From JAATGA01 sp047605605 (GTDB lineage Bacteria; Pseudomonadota; Alphaproteobacteria; Rhodobacterales; Rhodobacteraceae): DNA of 22,335 bases. The notes beneath the pieces are model-generated. The model worked only from the letters and a program-made list of their open reading frames with translations, did no database searches and was not told where the DNA came from. The DNA lies in NCBI GenBank assembly GCA_047605605.1, contig JASGFG010000066.1:1-22335 (forward strand), written 5' to 3'. The first letter of the stretch is position 1, and each line of letters begins with the position of its first letter. Position numbers and translations under genes: made by a program. This document shows positions 14,530 to 21,487 of this stretch, in pieces.

Positions 14530-15462
14530 ATGACCGATTTCAACGTCACAGCGCAGCCGAAAGAGGCAGGCTTTGGCGACTATGTGCAGCTTTTGAAGCC
14601 GCGCGTGATGTCGCTGGTGGTGTTCACCGCCGCCGTCGGCCTGCTGGTCGCGCCGACCGGCGTGCATCCGGTGGTGGCGCTGGCTTCGATCCTGTTCATC
14701 GCATTGGGGGCAGGGGCCTCGGGCGCGCTGAACATGTGGTGGGATGCCGACATCGACCAGGTGATGAAGCGCACCTCGACCCGCCCCATTCCCGCCGGAA
14801 CGGTGCAACCGGGCGAGGCGCTGGCCATCGGTCTGGCGCTGTCGGGAATCGCGGTCGTCATGCTGGGGCTGGCGGCGAACCTGCTGGCGGCGGGGCTGCT
14901 GGCCTTCACCATCTTCTTCTATGCCGTGATCTATTCGATGCTGCTCAAGCGCTGGACGCCGCAGAACATCGTGATCGGCGGCGCGGCGGGGGCCTTCCCG
15001 CCGATGATCGGCTGGGCGGTGGCGACGGGCGGGATCAGCCTGGAATCGGTGCTGATGTTCGCGCTGATCTTCATGTGGACGCCGCCGCATTTCTGGGCGC
15101 TGGCGCTGTTCATGAACAGCGACTACGAAAAGGCCGGGGTGCCGATGCTGACCGTGACCCATGGCAAGCGGGTGACGCGCAACCATGTGCTGGTCTATAC
15201 GATCCTTCTGGTGCCGGTGGCGCTTGGCATCGCCTTCACCTCGATCGGCGGGCCGATCTATCTGGCCACCTCGGCGGTGCTGAACGCGGGCTTCCTGTGG
15301 GGGGCCTGGCGCATCTGGCGGCGGGACGAGGATCTGGCCGCGACCGACAGATATGCGGTCGAAAAGAAGGTCTTCGCCTTTTCGCTGCTGTATCTGTTCC
15401 TGCATTTCGGTGCGCTTCTGGCCGAGGCGGCGCTCAAGCCCTATGGGCTGGGGGGCTGGTGA
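14530..15462 (+). CDS. ctaB: Protoheme IX farnesyltransferase (heme O synthase)
   Basis: 310-aa polytopic membrane prenyltransferase of the UbiA superfamily that adds a farnesyl group to heme B, giving heme O, the precursor of heme A for aa3 oxidase. The prenyl-diphosphate/Mg site NxxxDxxxD is visible as N68, D72, D76 (NMWWDADID), followed by RTSTRPIPAG. The second conserved loop reads FMNSDYEKAGVPML, and LKRWTPQNIVIGGAAGAFPP lies between. About nine hydrophobic helices are seen. The 64-bp gap after ctaC has a small imperfect hairpin and a CAAGGG site before ATG 14530. ctaA (heme A synthase) is not in the window. Confidence 0.96.
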   Translation: MTDFNVTAQPKEAGFGDYVQLLKPRVMSLVVFTAAVGLLVAPTGVHPVVALASILFIALGAGASGALNMWWDADIDQVMKRTSTRPIPAGTVQPGEALAIGLALSGIAVVMLGLAANLLAAGLLAFTIFFYAVIYSMLLKRWTPQNIVIGGAAGAFPPMIGWAVATGGISLESVLMFALIFMWTPPHFWALALFMNSDYEKAGVPMLTVTHGKRVTRNHVLVYTILLVPVALGIAFTSIGGPIYLATSAVLNAGFLWGAWRIWRRDEDLAATDRYAVEKKVFAFSLLYLFLHFGALLAEAALKPYGLGGW

Positions 15463-15463
15463 G

Positions 15464-15649
15464 ATGATCAGGGCGGAACATGAACTGCATCGTCGCCGCT
15501 TTTCGCGCAATGTCGGGCTGGGCCTGACGCTGGCGGCCTTTGTCGCGCTGGTCTTTGCGCTGACGGTGGTCAAGGTGTCGAACGGCGATCCGGTCGGCGC
15601 CCTGCATGGCGAGCACAAGGCCCCCGCCGCCGGGCAGGCCGCGCCATGA
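15464..15649 (+). CDS. CoxF-like small membrane protein of the cytochrome oxidase operon
   Basis: 61-aa protein with a basic N-terminus (MIRAEHELHRRRFSRN), a single helix (about 17-38, VGLGLTLAAFVALVFALTVVKV) and a short polar Ala/Pro-rich tail. A short one-helix frame between ctaB and ctaG is typical of alphaproteobacterial cta operons and is often called CoxF; its exact role in oxidase assembly is not settled. ATG 15464 lies 1 base after the ctaB stop and its own stop overlaps the ctaG start (ATGA), so it is translationally coupled on both sides. Confidence 0.82.
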   Translation: MIRAEHELHRRRFSRNVGLGLTLAAFVALVFALTVVKVSNGDPVGALHGEHKAPAAGQAAP

Positions 15650-16215
15650 CCCCGCAGAAAAAGACCGCGCTGATCCTGGCCGGCATCGTGGCGGTGATGG
15701 TGTCGTTGTCCTTTGCGGCGGTGCCCTTCTACAGCTGGTTCTGCCGCGTGACGGGTTTTGGCGGCACCGTGGCGGTCGCAGCGGCGGCGCCCGACACCAT
15801 TCTGGACCAGACCATCACCATCCGCTTCGACGGGTCGACGGACAAGGGCCTGCCGTGGGAATTCCGCCCGATGCAGAACAAGATGACGCTGCGCATCGGC
15901 GAAACCGGACTTGCCTTCTACGAGGCGAAGAACCTGTCCGACCAGACCATCGCCGGGACGGCCGCCTATAACGTCACCCCCGATGCCGCGGGGGGCTTCT
16001 TCACCAAGATCCAGTGCTTCTGCTTTACCGAACAGGTGTTGAAGCCGGGTGAACGGGTGGAAATGCCCGTCACCTTCTATGTCGACCCCGCCATGGTGAC
16101 GGATCGCGAGGGGAAGTATGTCCACGAGATCACGCTGTCCTACACCTTCTTTGAACAACCTCTGCCCGAGGATCAGGCGGCGCTTGCGCCTGCGCCCGCG
16201 CAGCCGGTAAACTGA
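15646..16215 (+). CDS. ctaG: Cytochrome c oxidase assembly protein CtaG (Cox11)
   Basis: 189-aa periplasm-facing copper chaperone that delivers Cu to the CuB site of subunit I. A short cytoplasmic N-terminus and one helix (about 8-27) are followed by PFYSWFCRVTGFGGT with the conserved Cys33, an immunoglobulin-like beta domain (WEFRPMQNKMTLRIGE), and the copper motif QCFCF at 123-127. It ends in an Ala/Pro-rich tail. The whole Cox11 signature is intact. The start overlaps the stop of the preceding small gene by four bases. Confidence 0.96.
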   Translation: MTPQKKTALILAGIVAVMVSLSFAAVPFYSWFCRVTGFGGTVAVAAAAPDTILDQTITIRFDGSTDKGLPWEFRPMQNKMTLRIGETGLAFYEAKNLSDQTIAGTAAYNVTPDAAGGFFTKIQCFCFTEQVLKPGERVEMPVTFYVDPAMVTDREGKYVHEITLSYTFFEQPLPEDQAALAPAPAQPVN

Positions 16216-16237
16216 CAAAAAGACCACGAGGGAAGCC

Positions 16238-17044
16238 ATGGCGCACGCCAAGAACCACGACTATCACATCCTGCCGCCGTCGATCTGGCCTTTCCTTTCC
16301 GCGGTGTCGGGGTTCCTGATGCTGGCCGGATCGGTCGTCTGGATGAAAGGCGGCCATTTCTGGCTGTTCGCCGTCGGCCTCGTCGGGGTGCTATACTGCA
16401 TGTATGGCTGGTGGTCCGATGTGGTGAAAGAGGCGAATGCCGGCGACCACACCCCGGTCGTCCGCATCGGCCTGCGCTATGGCGTGATCATGTTCATCAT
16501 GTCCGAGGTGATGTTCTTCGCGGCATGGTTCTGGACCTTCTTCAAGCACGCGCTCTATCCGATGGACCCGGCCGGCCACAGCCCGCTGGTCGATGGCGTC
16601 TGGCCGCCCGCGGGGATCGAAACCTTCGATCCCTGGCATCTGCCGCTGATCAACACGCTGATCCTGCTGTGTTCGGGCGCCGCCTGCACCTGGGCGCACC
16701 ACGCGCTGGTGCATGAGAACAACCGCAAAGACCTGATCAACGGGCTGATCATCTCGATCATCCTGGGCGTGTTCTTCACCATCCTGCAAGCCTATGAATA
16801 CAGCCACGCCGCCTTTGGCTTTGCGGGCAACATCTATGGCGCCTCGTTCTTCATGGCGACGGGGTTCCACGGGTTCCACGTCATCATCGGGACGATCTTT
16901 CTGGCCGTCTGCCTGATCCGCGCGCTGAACGGCGCCTTCACCCCCGAACAGCATGTCGGGCTGGAGGCTGCGGCCTGGTACTGGCACTTCGTCGACGTGG
17001 TCTGGCTGTTCTTGTTCGCGTCGATCTACGTTTGGGGACAGTAA
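16238..17044 (+). CDS. ctaE: Cytochrome c oxidase subunit III (aa3 type)
   Basis: 268-aa seven-helix subunit that supports proton uptake and protects the active site from turnover damage. The N-terminal HDYHILPPSIWPF, the buried Glu90 in MSEVMFFAAWFW, AYEYSHAAF, GFHGFHVIIGTIF and the final WYWHFVDVVWLFLFASIYVWG are all family landmarks. GAGGGA precedes ATG 16238 by about 5 bases. The gap after ctaG is 22 bases. A strong intrinsic terminator follows at 17080-17113. Confidence 0.97.
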   Translation: MAHAKNHDYHILPPSIWPFLSAVSGFLMLAGSVVWMKGGHFWLFAVGLVGVLYCMYGWWSDVVKEANAGDHTPVVRIGLRYGVIMFIMSEVMFFAAWFWTFFKHALYPMDPAGHSPLVDGVWPPAGIETFDPWHLPLINTLILLCSGAACTWAHHALVHENNRKDLINGLIISIILGVFFTILQAYEYSHAAFGFAGNIYGASFFMATGFHGFHVIIGTIFLAVCLIRALNGAFTPEQHVGLEAAAWYWHFVDVVWLFLFASIYVWGQ

Positions 17045-17079
17045 GGCTTTCCCTTCGCGACAGGACGTGGCAAATCCCC

Positions 17080-17113
17080 GGCGCGGACCCGCAAGGTCCG
17101 CGCCTTTCTTTTC
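17080..17113 (+). terminator. Strong intrinsic terminator between ctaE and surf1
   Basis: Perfect 10-bp stem GGCGCGGACC (17080-17089) with GGTCCGCGCC (17095-17104), loop CGCAA, followed at once by TTTCTTTTC. It is the best plus-strand terminator in the window and ends only 13 bases before the surf1 start. It should stop or lower transcription entering surf1 and thrC. Confidence 0.85.
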
Positions 17114-17125
17114 GGAAAGCTGAAG

Positions 17126-17794
17126 ATGCGCCGCCTGATCCTGCCCCTGTCCTTTGGCATTCTGGGCTTTGTCATCCTGATGTCGCTGGGGGTCTGGCAG
17201 ATTCAGCGACTGCACTGGAAAGAGGGCATCCTTGCCGACATCGCCGCCCGCATCGCAGCCCCGCCTGTGCCGCTGCCCGCCCATCCGCAGGTGCCGGGCG
17301 ACCGCTATCTGCCGGTCACGGTGACGGGCGGCTTTACCGGGAAAGAGATCGAGGTGCTGGCCTCGACCCGCGATGACGGGGCGGGGGTGCGCGTGATCGC
17401 GGCCTTCCTGACCGATACCGGGCGCAAGGTGATGGTCGACCGCGGCTTCCTGCCCGAGGATCTGCGCGGCCAGCCCCGCACCGTGACCGAGATCACCATC
17501 ACCGGCAACCTGCACTGGCCGGATGAAAAGGACGGCTTCACCCCGCCGCCCGATGCCAGGACGGGCCTCTGGTTCGCCCGGGACGTGCCCGCCATGGCCG
17601 AAAAACTGGCGACGGAACCCGTGCTGATCGTTGCACGGAACGACACGGGCGACCAAATACGACCCATGCCTGTCGATACCAGCGGCATTCCGAACGATCA
17701 TCTGGGCTATGCCCTGCAATGGTTCGGCATGGCGGCCGTCTGGGCGGGGATGACAGGGCTTTATCTCTGGCGTATCAGGCGGCGAACGGTTTGA
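17126..17794 (+). CDS. surf1: SURF1 family cytochrome oxidase assembly protein
   Basis: 222-aa protein that helps insert heme a into subunit I. It has two membrane helices, one at each end (about 6-24 and 196-215), flanking a periplasmic domain. Signature segments are LGVWQIQRLHWKEGIL at 21-36, VDRGFLPEDLRG near 109-120, and the C-terminal IPNDHLGYALQWFGMAAVW. The Arg-rich end faces the cytoplasm. It lies 81 bases after ctaE beyond a terminator, so expression needs read-through or a promoter hidden in the hairpin region. Its stop is 8 bases before thrC. Confidence 0.93.
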   Translation: MRRLILPLSFGILGFVILMSLGVWQIQRLHWKEGILADIAARIAAPPVPLPAHPQVPGDRYLPVTVTGGFTGKEIEVLASTRDDGAGVRVIAAFLTDTGRKVMVDRGFLPEDLRGQPRTVTEITITGNLHWPDEKDGFTPPPDARTGLWFARDVPAMAEKLATEPVLIVARNDTGDQIRPMPVDTSGIPNDHLGYALQWFGMAAVWAGMTGLYLWRIRRRTV

Positions 17795-17802
17795 GGGGAA
17801 AC

Positions 17803-19188
17803 ATGCGCTATATCTCTACCCGCGGCACGGCTCCGGTCCTGACCTTTGCCGAGGCGATGATGACCGGCCTTGCCCGCGACGGCGGCCTTTACGTCCCCGA
17901 AGCCGTGCCGCAGTTTTCGGCGGACCAGATCGCCGCGCTGGCGGGCCTGCCCTATGAGGAGGTGGCCTTCCGCGTGATGACCCCCTTCATGGGCGACACC
18001 TTCACCGAGGACGAGTTCCGGGGGCTGATCGCGCGCGCCTATGCCGGGTTCAGCCACCCGGCCCGCGCGCCCCTGAAGCAGCTGGCCCCGAACCATTTCC
18101 TGCTGGAGCTGTTCCACGGTCCGACGCTGGCCTTCAAGGATTTCGCCATGCAGCTGATCGGGCAGATGATGCAGGCGGCGCTGGCGAAGTCGGGGCAGCG
18201 TATCACCATCGTCGGCGCGACCTCGGGCGATACCGGATCGGCGGCGATCGAGGCGTTCCGCGGCCTGTCGAATGTCGACGTGTTCATCCTGTTCCCGCAT
18301 GGCCGCGTATCCGAGGTGCAGCGGCGGCAGATGACCACGCCTTCGGAATCGAACGTCCACGCTTTGGCGATGGATGGCGATTTCGACGATTGCCAGGCGC
18401 GGGTAAAGGACATGTTCAACGATTTTGCCTTCCGCGACGGCATCGGCCTTGCCGGGGTGAACAGCATCAACTGGGCGCGGGTTCTGGCGCAGGTGGTCTA
18501 TTACTTCGCCGCCGCGACCGCGCTTGGTGCGCCGCATCGCAAGGTGTCGTTCACGGTGCCGACCGGGAATTTCGGCGACATCTATGCCGGTTACATCGCG
18601 CGGCAGATGGGCCTGCCGGTCGATGTGCTGGTCGTCGCCACCAACCAGAACGACATCCTGCACCGCGCGCTGACCACCGGGGATTATACCCCGAACGGCG
18701 TGGCCCCCTCGATCAGCCCGTCGATGGACATTCAGGTCTCCTCGAACTTCGAGCGCGCGCTGTTCGACGCCACGGGGCGTGACGGGGCGGCCGTGGCGGC
18801 GATGATGGCAGATCTGAAACAGGGCGGTTTCCGCATCCGCCAGGACGCGCTGGAAGGGTTGCGGGCCACCTTTGCTTCGGGCCGCTGCTCCGAGGACGAG
18901 ACGCGCCAGACCATCGGTCGCACGCTGGCCGAAACGGGCGAACTGCTGTGCCCGCATTCCGCCGTGGCGGTGAAGGTGGCCGAGGAGCATCTGGCCACGA
19001 CCCCGATGATCACCCTGGCCACCGCGCATCCCGCGAAATTCCCCGATGCGGTGCAGGCCGCCGCTGGCATCCGGCCCGGTCTGCCCCCACATATGGCGGA
19101 CCTTTTCGACCGGCCCGAACGCGTGACGCGCGTGCCGAACGATCTGGCTGCCCTCGAATCCCTGATCCGGGAAAGGACCGCGCATTGA
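17803..19188 (+). CDS. thrC: Threonine synthase
   Basis: 461-aa PLP enzyme that converts O-phospho-homoserine to threonine, the last step of threonine synthesis. It is of the longer class with the N-terminal MRYISTRGTAPVLTFAEAM. The PLP lysine is K112 in HGPTLAFKDFAMQ. The phosphate-cradle region GATSGDTGSAAIEAF and the conserved NSINWARVLAQ and TGNFGDIYAGY follow. GAGGGGAAAC precedes ATG 17803; the frame extends upstream into surf1 without support. Neighbouring oxidase genes are unrelated metabolically; the order surf1-thrC-M16 peptidase is one I associate with Rhodobacteraceae. Confidence 0.97.
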   Translation: MRYISTRGTAPVLTFAEAMMTGLARDGGLYVPEAVPQFSADQIAALAGLPYEEVAFRVMTPFMGDTFTEDEFRGLIARAYAGFSHPARAPLKQLAPNHFLLELFHGPTLAFKDFAMQLIGQMMQAALAKSGQRITIVGATSGDTGSAAIEAFRGLSNVDVFILFPHGRVSEVQRRQMTTPSESNVHALAMDGDFDDCQARVKDMFNDFAFRDGIGLAGVNSINWARVLAQVVYYFAAATALGAPHRKVSFTVPTGNFGDIYAGYIARQMGLPVDVLVVATNQNDILHRALTTGDYTPNGVAPSISPSMDIQVSSNFERALFDATGRDGAAVAAMMADLKQGGFRIRQDALEGLRATFASGRCSEDETRQTIGRTLAETGELLCPHSAVAVKVAEEHLATTPMITLATAHPAKFPDAVQAAAGIRPGLPPHMADLFDRPERVTRVPNDLAALESLIRERTAH

Positions 19189-20444
19189 CGCTTCGCATCA
19201 CCACGCTTGAAAACGGCTTTCGCATCGTCACCGAGCATATGCCGGGGCTCTTGTCGGCCACTGCGGGCATCTGGGTGATGGCCGGCGGCCGGCACGAGCG
19301 GGCAGACCAGAACGGCATCGCGCATTTTCTGGAACACATGGCCTTCAAGGGCACGAAAAAGCGGAGCTCGCTGAAGATCGCCGAGGAGATCGAGGATGTG
19401 GGCGGCTATATCAACGCCTATACCAGCCGCGAGATGACGGCCTATTACGCGCGCATCCTGTCGCCCGACGTGGGACTGGCGCTGGACGTGATCGGCGACA
19501 TCGTGCTGAACCCGGTGTTCGACCCGAAAGAGATCGAGGTCGAACGCCATGTGATCCTTCAGGAAATCGGCCAGTCGCTGGATACGCCCGACGATATCAT
19601 ATTCGACTGGCTGCAAGAGGTCAGCTATCCCGACCAGCCGTTCGGGCGCACCATCCTGGGGCCGGAGGAGCGGGTGTCGGCCTTTGCCCGCGGCGATCTG
19701 GAACGTTTTACCACCGAACATTATGGCCCCGGCCAGATGATCCTGGCGGCGGCGGGCGGGGTTGATCACGACGCCATCGTGGCGCAGGCGACGGCGCTGT
19801 TCGGCCATCTGAAGCCGCGCGGCAGCCACGCCTTTGCGCCCGCGAAATTCGCAGGCGGCGAACGGCGCGAGGTCAAGGATCTGGAACAGGCGCATTTCGC
19901 GCTGAACTTCGAGGCGCCGGGCTATCGCGACCGCGATGTCTATACCGCGCAGGTCTATTCGACGGCCATGGGTGGCGGCATGTCGTCCCGCCTTTTCCAG
20001 AAGATCCGCGAGGAGCGGGGGCTGTGCTATTCGATCTATGCCCAGTCGGGCGCCTATGACGACACCGGGCAGGTCACGATCTATGCCGGCACCTCGGGCG
20101 AGGAGATCGCCGATCTGACCGGCCTGACCATCGACGAGCTGAAGCGCGCCGCCGACGACATGACCGAGGCCGAGGTGGCCCGCGCCCGGGCGCAGCTGCG
20201 GGCCGGGCTGGTGATGGGGCTGGAAAGCCCCTCGGGCCGGACGGAACGGGCGGCGCGGCTGCTGGCGATGTGGGGCAGGGTGCCCCCCGTCGAGGAAGCG
20301 GTGGCCCGGATCGACGCGGTGACGCGCGACGACGTGCGCCGCTATGCCGCCGCCCTGACCGCGGCGCCGGCGGCGCTGGCGCTTTACGGCCCGGTGCAGG
20401 ATGCGCCGGGGCTGGAGGTGATCCGCGACAGGCTGGCCGCCTGA
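19185..20444 (+). CDS. M16 family zinc peptidase (processing-peptidase/PqqL-like)
   Basis: 419-aa pitrilysin/insulinase-family peptidase close in length to mitochondrial processing peptidase beta-like bacterial proteins. The inverted zinc motif HFLEH gives H47, E50 and H51, with the third ligand E127 exactly 76 residues on (VILQEIG). The conserved C-terminal half contains the RxxxExGLCYSI-type segment (KIREERGLCYSIYAQSGAY). It lacks a signal peptide, so it is expected in the cytoplasm. The start is taken as TTG 19185, overlapping the thrC stop (TTGA), with GGAAAGGA 8-15 bases upstream and the family start TLRITTLENGFRIVTEH following. The physiological substrate is unknown. Confidence 0.92.
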   Translation: MTLRITTLENGFRIVTEHMPGLLSATAGIWVMAGGRHERADQNGIAHFLEHMAFKGTKKRSSLKIAEEIEDVGGYINAYTSREMTAYYARILSPDVGLALDVIGDIVLNPVFDPKEIEVERHVILQEIGQSLDTPDDIIFDWLQEVSYPDQPFGRTILGPEERVSAFARGDLERFTTEHYGPGQMILAAAGGVDHDAIVAQATALFGHLKPRGSHAFAPAKFAGGERREVKDLEQAHFALNFEAPGYRDRDVYTAQVYSTAMGGGMSSRLFQKIREERGLCYSIYAQSGAYDDTGQVTIYAGTSGEEIADLTGLTIDELKRAADDMTEAEVARARAQLRAGLVMGLESPSGRTERAARLLAMWGRVPPVEEAVARIDAVTRDDVRRYAAALTAAPAALALYGPVQDAPGLEVIRDRLAA

Positions 20445-21028
20445 TGCTGGGCCTGCGCCGCAAGCCACGGATCGAGACGGAACGTCTGACCCTGCGCCTG
20501 CCGCAGCATTCCGACTGGCGCCAATGGGCCGACCTGCGTGCCGAAAGCGCCGAGTTCCTGACCCCGTGGGAACCGGTCTGGTCGGCCGACCATCTGTCGC
20601 GGCGGGCCTTCACCAACCGCGTCTACTGGGCGCAGCGGGCGTTCCAGCAGGGCACGGCGCTGCCGGTGCTGATGATGCGGCGTGAGGATGCGCGGCTGGT
20701 CGGCGCGATCACGCTGGACCACATCCGCCGCGGCCCGGCGCAGGCGGGAACGCTGGGCTACTGGATCGGCCAGCCCTTTGCCCGCCAGGGCTTCATGCGC
20801 GAGGCGATCCTGGCCATGGTCCACCACGCGTTCCAGACGCTGGACCTGTCGCGCATCGACGCCGCCTGCCTGCCGGAAAACGCGCCGTCGCGCGGGGTGC
20901 TGGAAAAATGCGGCTTCAAGTATGAGGGCGTCGCGCAAAGCTATCTTCAGATCAATGGCCGCTGGCGCAACCATGTGCTTTACGCCAGCCTGCGCAGCGA
21001 CCGCCGAGGCCGGACCGAGGTGGGCTGA
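20444..21028 (+). CDS. GNAT family N-acetyltransferase, RimJ-like
   Basis: 194-aa acetyl-CoA-dependent acetyltransferase. The opening ETERLTLRLPQHSDWRQWADLR is typical of the RimJ/RimL group, which acetylates N-terminal Ser or Ala of ribosomal proteins. The acetyl-CoA-binding segment is IGQPFARQGFMREAI at 108-122, and the conserved PENAPSRGVLEKCGFKYEG at 144-162 closes the fold. The substrate is inferred from the subfamily only. ATG 20444 overlaps the upstream stop in a TGATG arrangement, so translation is coupled to the M16 peptidase gene. Confidence 0.9.
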   Translation: MLGLRRKPRIETERLTLRLPQHSDWRQWADLRAESAEFLTPWEPVWSADHLSRRAFTNRVYWAQRAFQQGTALPVLMMRREDARLVGAITLDHIRRGPAQAGTLGYWIGQPFARQGFMREAILAMVHHAFQTLDLSRIDAACLPENAPSRGVLEKCGFKYEGVAQSYLQINGRWRNHVLYASLRSDRRGRTEVG

Positions 21029-21086
21029 GGGGGGAGCGGAGCCGCAGGTGCGGCGCCGGAATGCCCGCGGTCCGCGCGGGGAACCG

Positions 21087-21127
21087 CCGATGCGCCCGGC
21101 CTGCAACGGCGCCCGCCCGCGCATCGG
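21087..21127. repeat. Inverted repeat downstream of the GNAT gene
   Basis: Perfect 9-bp arms CCGATGCGC (21087-21095) and GCGCATCGG (21119-21127) around 23 bases that are themselves GC-rich. CCTGCAAC occurs inside the loop and again just after it. No T-run follows. It may be a weak terminator or a leader structure for the following small gene; the 21029-21185 gap shows no other feature. Confidence 0.4.
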
Positions 21128-21185
21128 TCCTGCAACCGGGAATTGAGGCTTGGCGGCCGGGCGGTTGTCGCGCAATCCATGGCGC

Positions 21186-21482
21186 ATGAAGACTTTTCCC
21201 CCCGCCCGGCCCGCCGCTGCCGAAGCCAGCCCCCTGATCTTCCTGACGGTCGAGGATGCCGTCGCGCTGCGTCATGGCCTGCGCGGCATCCAGTCCGTCC
21301 TTGTCCGGCAGGTCGGCCTTCACGACACCGCCGGGGCCGAGGTCGTGGCCTTTCTGGAGGCCGAGGGGCTGGAGGTTTCGTTCCGCCAGCTTGACCACAT
21401 GATCCCGCCGCCGCTGCGCCGTTTCGTCTTTCGTTATGCGGGCGGGCAGGCCGAACTGACCGTGGCGCCGGGCGTGGGCTGA
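21186..21482 (+). CDS. Hypothetical protein, 98 aa
   Basis: I do not recognise a family. The protein (MKTFPPARPAAAEASPLIFL...) has no signal peptide or membrane helix and looks like one small alpha/beta domain: LIFLTVEDAVALRHGLRG, QSVLVRQVGLHDTAGAEVVAFLEAEGLEVSFRQLDH, then PPPLRRFVFRYAGGQAELTVAPG. Third codon positions are strongly G or C, supporting a real gene. No clear ribosome binding site precedes ATG 21186; a TTG at 21150 would add 12 residues. Its stop is 5 bases from the convergent TupA-like gene. It may be part of the upstream operon. Confidence 0.6.
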   Translation: MKTFPPARPAAAEASPLIFLTVEDAVALRHGLRGIQSVLVRQVGLHDTAGAEVVAFLEAEGLEVSFRQLDHMIPPPLRRFVFRYAGGQAELTVAPGVG

Positions 21483-21487
21483 CGCCC

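Noticed and set aside
14446..16251. 601-aa minus-strand open frame opposite ctaB and ctaG
   Set aside because: It spans several well-identified oxidase assembly genes on the other strand and shows no motif. It is a product of GC-rich codon use.
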